Source of the DNA: Raineya sp.
Lineage (GTDB): Bacteria > Bacteroidota > Bacteroidia > Cytophagales > Thermonemataceae
Direction: 5' to 3'
Assembly (NCBI GenBank): GCA_025454915.1
Contig: JALONN010000001.1
Coordinates: 310,001 to 374,000 of the forward strand
Length of the DNA stretch: 64,000 bases
Shown here: piece by piece, positions 62,926 through 64,000 of the stretch
Numbering within the stretch: position 1 is the first letter of the stretch
Layout: each line of letters begins with the position of its first letter
Translations under genes and position numbers: made by a program
The notes under the pieces: generated by a model
What the model was told of the DNA's origin: nothing
Databases searched by the model: none
Seen by the model: only the letters and a program-made list of their open reading frames with translations

Positions 62926-63510
62926 ATGATAGGAAACCTTATAGAATATATTAATAGTAAAATTGATTCTAAATTGACTGAAAGTGATATTGATTTGCTT
63001 TCAGAGACTTTTCATTTAAAAAGAATTCGTAAACATCAATATTTTATACAAAGTGGTGATGTATGTAAAATTGCAGGATTTATTGTAAAAGGTGCATTAA
63101 AAAAGTACACAATTGACAATTTAGGTAAAGAAAACATTTTAGAACTATACATCGAAAATTGGTGGGCAGGTGATAAAGAAAGTTTTATGATAGGAACACC
63201 AACACCCTATTATATTGATGCTTATGAAGATACAGACTTACTGGTTATTACAAAAGAAGATTTTAATAACAAGTTAAGTAAATTATCTTGTCTTACTGAG
63301 CTGAATAATGCTTTGACTGAAAGACAATCTTTTCAGCTTATGAAAAGGTTATATTCTTCACAAACACTTACAGCAGAGCAAAGACTAGAGCAACTACAAA
63401 ATACCCACCCTGAGTTCTTCCAAAGATTTCCCCAACATATTATTGCTTCTTACTTAGGAATGACAAAAGAAACACTTAGTCGTATTCGAAGTAACGCTTT
63501 AAAAAAATAG
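62926..63510 (+). CDS. Crp/Fnr-family transcriptional regulator
   Basis: Regulator of 194 residues. An N-terminal cyclic-nucleotide-binding-like domain (about 20-120) contains HQYFIQSGDVCKIAGFIVKG and LYIENWWAGDKESFM. The C-terminal helix-turn-helix is short (FPQHIIASYLGMTKETLSRI, about 170-190). The pattern matches the small Bacteroidota Crp/Fnr group, which lacks the Fnr Cys cluster and often does not bind cAMP. It is followed by a terminator and a SnoaL-like gene. Confidence 0.92.
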   Translation: MIGNLIEYINSKIDSKLTESDIDLLSETFHLKRIRKHQYFIQSGDVCKIAGFIVKGALKKYTIDNLGKENILELYIENWWAGDKESFMIGTPTPYYIDAYEDTDLLVITKEDFNNKLSKLSCLTELNNALTERQSFQLMKRLYSSQTLTAEQRLEQLQNTHPEFFQRFPQHIIASYLGMTKETLSRIRSNALKK

Positions 63511-63524
63511 AATTTAACATTCCC

Positions 63525-63558
63525 AAAAAAACGTTGATGTAAGTCAACGTTTTTTTTT
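63525..63558 (+). terminator. Intrinsic terminator after the Crp/Fnr gene
   Basis: AAAAAAACGTTGA (63525-63537) pairs with TCAACGTTTTTTT (63544-63556). Confidence 0.9.
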
Positions 63559-63625
63559 GCTTTAACTCATCGTTTTAAATGCAGTGATGATAGCATCTTT
63601 GTATTATAAATTTAAATAAAAAAAT

Positions 63626-63982
63626 ATGTCAAACATACAAAATCTAAAAGACCTGCATCAAAATTATGTAAACGCAGGCAAGCTCTTAGAAGGCTTTGAA
63701 AAGTATTATGCAGAAAATGTAGTAATGCAAGAACTGGGCGAGGAGCCAAGAGTTGGTAAAGATACCAATCGTACTCATGAAATCAACTTTATACAAAGCA
63801 TAAAAGAAGTACATGGGGCAGGCATTCTAAGCTTTTCTGAAGATGTAGAGAATAACAAAACAATGGTTGAAAGTTGGATGGATCTAACTTTTGCCAATGA
63901 CTTCAGGATTAAAATGCAACAAGTAGCTGTGCAAACTTGGGACAATGGTCTAATCGTAAACGAAATATTTTATCACAAATAA
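63626..63982 (+). CDS. SnoaL-like (NTF2-fold) protein
   Basis: Small soluble protein of 118 residues. It has the SnoaL pattern: an N-terminal helix and KLLEGFEKYYAENVVMQELG, then GKDTNRTHEINFIQSIKEVH, and VQTWDNGLIVNEIFYHK at the end. The fold binds small hydrophobic ligands or acts as an isomerase, but no catalytic residue can be assigned. It lies downstream of a Crp/Fnr regulator, separated by a terminator. The window ends 18 bases after its stop. Confidence 0.85.
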   Translation: MSNIQNLKDLHQNYVNAGKLLEGFEKYYAENVVMQELGEEPRVGKDTNRTHEINFIQSIKEVHGAGILSFSEDVENNKTMVESWMDLTFANDFRIKMQQVAVQTWDNGLIVNEIFYHK

Positions 63983-64000
63983 AATTTAATAACAATAAAA

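Noticed and set aside
1..64000. tRNA or rRNA genes
   Set aside because: I looked for T-loop consensus and CCA-ended cloverleafs and saw none; a covariance-model scan would be decisive.

Overview
The window looks like a core chromosomal segment of an A/T-rich member of the Bacteroidota, most likely of the order Cytophagales. The signs are promoters of the form TTTG-N20-TAnnTTTG, starts without a clear Shine-Dalgarno sequence, many short-signal lipoproteins and beta-barrel proteins, a GldC gliding protein, a YtxJ/bacillithiol-type protein, a DUF4856-imelysin pair, HTH_34 and DUF2911 proteins, and a Cache/GAF/PAS protein with the EELEATQEEM linker typical of Cytophagales sensors. The genus cannot be fixed from the sequence alone. 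I see no tRNA, rRNA, CRISPR array, transposase, phage gene or replication origin. Layout, 1-10.6 kb: the 3' end of valS, a Thg1-like 3'-5' nucleotide transferase, two periplasmic SurA/PpiC-type chaperones, a reverse-strand ECF sigma/anti-sigma pair, a lone nuoJ, a UbiA-type prenyltransferase, ohr, a small conserved gene overlapping gpmI, and a secreted M43 metalloprotease. 10.9-20.3 kb: a DUF4349 lipoprotein, two small zinc-ribbon-like proteins, three unknown exported proteins in tandem, uvrC overlapping a single-domain globin tail to tail, a TPR and a TerB-like gene, upp and a fasciclin protein. 20.3-30 kb: a small Cys-rich-start protein whose first 14 codons recur 2.4 kb away as a relic, an exported ankyrin protein, an unknown gene with a G8 tract, a thiolase, an ECF sigma/membrane regulator/secreted charged-helix operon, and an unknown gene bracketed by two near-identical terminators. 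30-41.8 kb, all reverse strand: an RND drug-efflux operon (outer membrane factor, pump, fusion protein) with a small acidic exported protein upstream, a DEDDh exonuclease fused to a UvrC-like GIY-YIG half, the imelysin/DUF4856 pair, and DUF1697 plus SIMPL-like genes. 41.9-56.4 kb: two tandem WG-repeat proteins, rsmG, a small ABC exporter, a beta-barrel and a TPR protein, gldC, an MFS transporter with ytxJ, a fused DppD-DppF type ABC ATPase followed by a GNAT gene, a PorT-like barrel, and a winged-helix gene overlapping a PD-(D/E)XK-like protein. 56.4-64 kb: a large receptor with no recognisable output domain, murB, an orphan histidine kinase, a DUF2911 protein, and a Crp/Fnr regulator followed by a SnoaL-like protein. 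Functional themes are envelope biogenesis and stress (SurA-like chaperones, two sigma/anti-sigma loci, RND efflux, OM barrels), DNA repair (two GIY-YIG proteins), central metabolism and redox protection (Ohr, YtxJ, globin). No complete, clearly new system is evident. The best leads are the duplicated 14-codon leader, the terminator-bracketed gene, the WG paralogues with conserved ends, the sigma/charged-helix operon, the exonuclease-GIY-YIG fusion and the winged-helix/nuclease-like pair.
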